From NCBI GenBank assembly GCA_021850345.1, contig JAJZMN010000212.1, positions 1 to 14,987 on the forward strand: a stretch of DNA of 14,987 nucleotides, in the 5' to 3' direction. The translations under genes were made by a program, and so were the position numbers. Of this stretch, positions 13,844-14,987 are shown one piece after another; the first letter of the stretch is position 1; each line of letters begins with the position of its first letter. This stretch comes from Actinomycetes bacterium. GTDB lineage: Bacteria > Actinomycetota > Acidimicrobiia > Acidimicrobiales > RAAP-2. The notes beneath the pieces were generated by a model. It was not told the origin of the DNA, searched no databases, and saw nothing but the letters and a program-made list of their open reading frames with translations.

Positions 13844-14987
13844 TTAGGACGGGGCTGTGACCACGACGGGACGAGCCTCGCGTGTGCCCGGGACGGCGCT
13901 CGGTGCGCCTTCACGGCGCGACGACGCCGACGTCCCTGCCAGCGTGCGACGCACGGCGAGATCCGCCATGTCCGCTGCGGCTGCCCCCGCCGCCCAGCCT
14001 GCGAAGTTGGTCACTTCGCAGCTGAGACGGCCGAGGTCACCGAAGAGCGACTCGATCGCCTTGTCCACCTCGTCCGCCTGGCGGGCGAGCACGGGCAGGA
14101 GCCGGTTCTCGAGCGCCGCGTCCGCCTCTGCCGTCGCCGCGGCGGACGCCGATGCGAGCCGCACCCCGATCCGACGCGCGTAGGAGACGAGGAAGGAGCG
14201 GCGATACGAGGCGCGACGCGGCCGGGCACCCGCCGACTCTGCGCGTCCGAGGGTCCGAAGCTGGTTCATCGCCTGGACGAGGAGCGAGGTGAACAACAAC
14301 GCGGTCGCGTCGAGATCGACGTCGTAGCCGACCACCGTGGAGAACCCGAGGTCCGGCGAGACGACCGCGCGGCAGCGGTTCGCGTCTGCCACCACCGCGA
14401 GCAGCAGTGCCTTGGCCTGGAGATAGGGGTCATCCAGCCACACCCGGCGAGCCGCGACTCCCGGCGCGCCCGCGCCCGCGGTCCGGTCCCTTTCATCGAG
14501 CACCGCCCGGTCGATGCAGTGGCGCGTCATGAGCTCTTGGGCCTTGGCCATGCAGGACTCGGCCTCCTCGGGGAACTCACTCGACTCCGCCTTGGCCAAG
14601 AGAGAGCGGATCCTGGCCAGCTGGCGCTCGTCGTCCTCCGAGCGCGCCGAGCGCGCCGTTGCTCCGAGCATCCGCAGGTCCGCGAGCGCCGGCGCGTGCT
14701 CGAGGACGCCAAGGGCGTCGACGCCCGCCGAGACGGACGCCGACCAGCGAGCGCAGTCGGGGTCGAGGAGAACTGCACCACCGGCACCGTCGGCGAACTG
14801 GTGTCCCCGGTGCCGTGCGGCGACTGCGAGCGGGGCGGCAAGGACAGCGCACGCGGTCGCCCCGGCTTCGCGGCGGACGTACCGAACGATCTCGTCGGGC
14901 TCCCAGCCCCGCCGGAGCGCGGCTGCGCAAGCGCGCGTCAGCATGTCGGCCAGGCGGCTGGCGACCCGCTCTTGGCCTCGCGGGATG
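13844..14987 (-). CDS. DUF2786 domain protein (N-terminus outside window)
   Basis: At least 380 residues. An ATG at 14944 is in frame, but the frame stays open and protein-like (RVASRLAD) to the window edge, so the true start is probably outside. The DUF2786 domain is clear: LARIRSLLAKAESSEFPEEA followed by ESCMAKAQELMTRH (about 109-142 counted from the ATG at 14944). After it comes an alpha/beta region beginning near VWLDDPYLQAKALLLAVVA, like the region that commonly follows DUF2786. The C-terminal tail is Arg/Ser/Ala-rich and likely disordered. The function of DUF2786 proteins is unknown; some are found in phages and mobile DNA. It reads in the same direction as jetA with 64 bases between, so it might be co-transcribed, but it is not a known Wadjet part. 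Confidence 0.85.
   Translation of the reverse strand, partial: IPRGQERVASRLADMLTRACAAALRRGWEPDEIVRYVRREAGATACAVLAAPLAVAARHRGHQFADGAGGAVLLDPDCARWSASVSAGVDALGVLEHAPALADLRMLGATARSARSEDDERQLARIRSLLAKAESSEFPEEAESCMAKAQELMTRHCIDRAVLDERDRTAGAGAPGVAARRVWLDDPYLQAKALLLAVVADANRCRAVVSPDLGFSTVVGYDVDLDATALLFTSLLVQAMNQLRTLGRAESAGARPRRASYRRSFLVSYARRIGVRLASASAAATAEADAALENRLLPVLARQADEVDKAIESLFGDLGRLSCEVTNFAGWAAGAAAADMADLAVRRTLAGTSASSRREGAPSAVPGTREARPVVVTAPS

Noticed and set aside
12505..13860. Plus-strand open frame of about 450 codons opposite jetA
   Set aside because: Leu/Val/Arg-biased antisense shadow without family features; jetA on the other strand matches DUF3375.
13780..13914. Upstream jetA start giving 45 extra residues
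   Set aside because: It would overlap the end of the DUF2786 gene and encode the leader repeats; the family N-terminus begins at 13779.

Overview
The window is very GC-rich, with dense genes, strong third-position GC bias and purine-rich AGGAGG-type ribosome sites. The gene families present (paired HSP20 proteins, a DoxX protein, a DUF2786 protein) suggest a high-GC actinobacterium, but I cannot place it more precisely. No tRNA, rRNA, CRISPR array, transposase or complete mobile element was seen.

Left edge (1-1578, minus strand): a three-gene cluster reading off the window. It encodes a small secreted or anchored coiled-coil protein, then a single-pass Ala/Pro-rich protein, then the N-terminal part of ApbE (FAD:protein FMN transferase). 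The two small proteins are otherwise unlike, yet share the C-terminal sequence VHATTGASG. This contains a [S/T]GA[S/T] core like that of known ApbE flavinylation sites. It may be a minimal, domain-free covalent-flavin carrier system and is the most novel-looking part of the window.

Stress-type region (1579-5059, mostly plus strand): two HSP20 chaperones separated by a 13-bp hairpin, a DoxX-family membrane protein, a 48-residue C2H2-like zinc-finger protein on the minus strand, a fragment that looks like an eroded CBS domain, and a nitroreductase-family protein. The mix recalls dormancy/hypoxia gene sets of other actinobacteria, but no matching regulator site was seen.

Metal region (5060-6831): a truncated MFS-transporter-like fragment with a DtxR/MntR-like palindrome in front of it, then a CDF metal-efflux gene (minus) divergent from an ArsR/SmtB-type repressor gene (plus). 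A 12-2-12-like operator lies between the last two.

Defence region (7045-13779, minus strand): a complete type I Wadjet operon, jetA-jetB-jetC-jetD, each junction overlapping by 1 to 4 bases. JetA, JetB and JetC form an SMC condensin-like complex of the MukBEF type. JetD carries the Toprim nuclease that cuts small circular DNA such as plasmids. All key motifs that can be read are intact. Upstream and co-directional is a DUF2786 protein gene that runs off the right edge. A short direct repeat lies in the jetA leader. Long open frames antisense to jetA and jetC are GC-bias artefacts.
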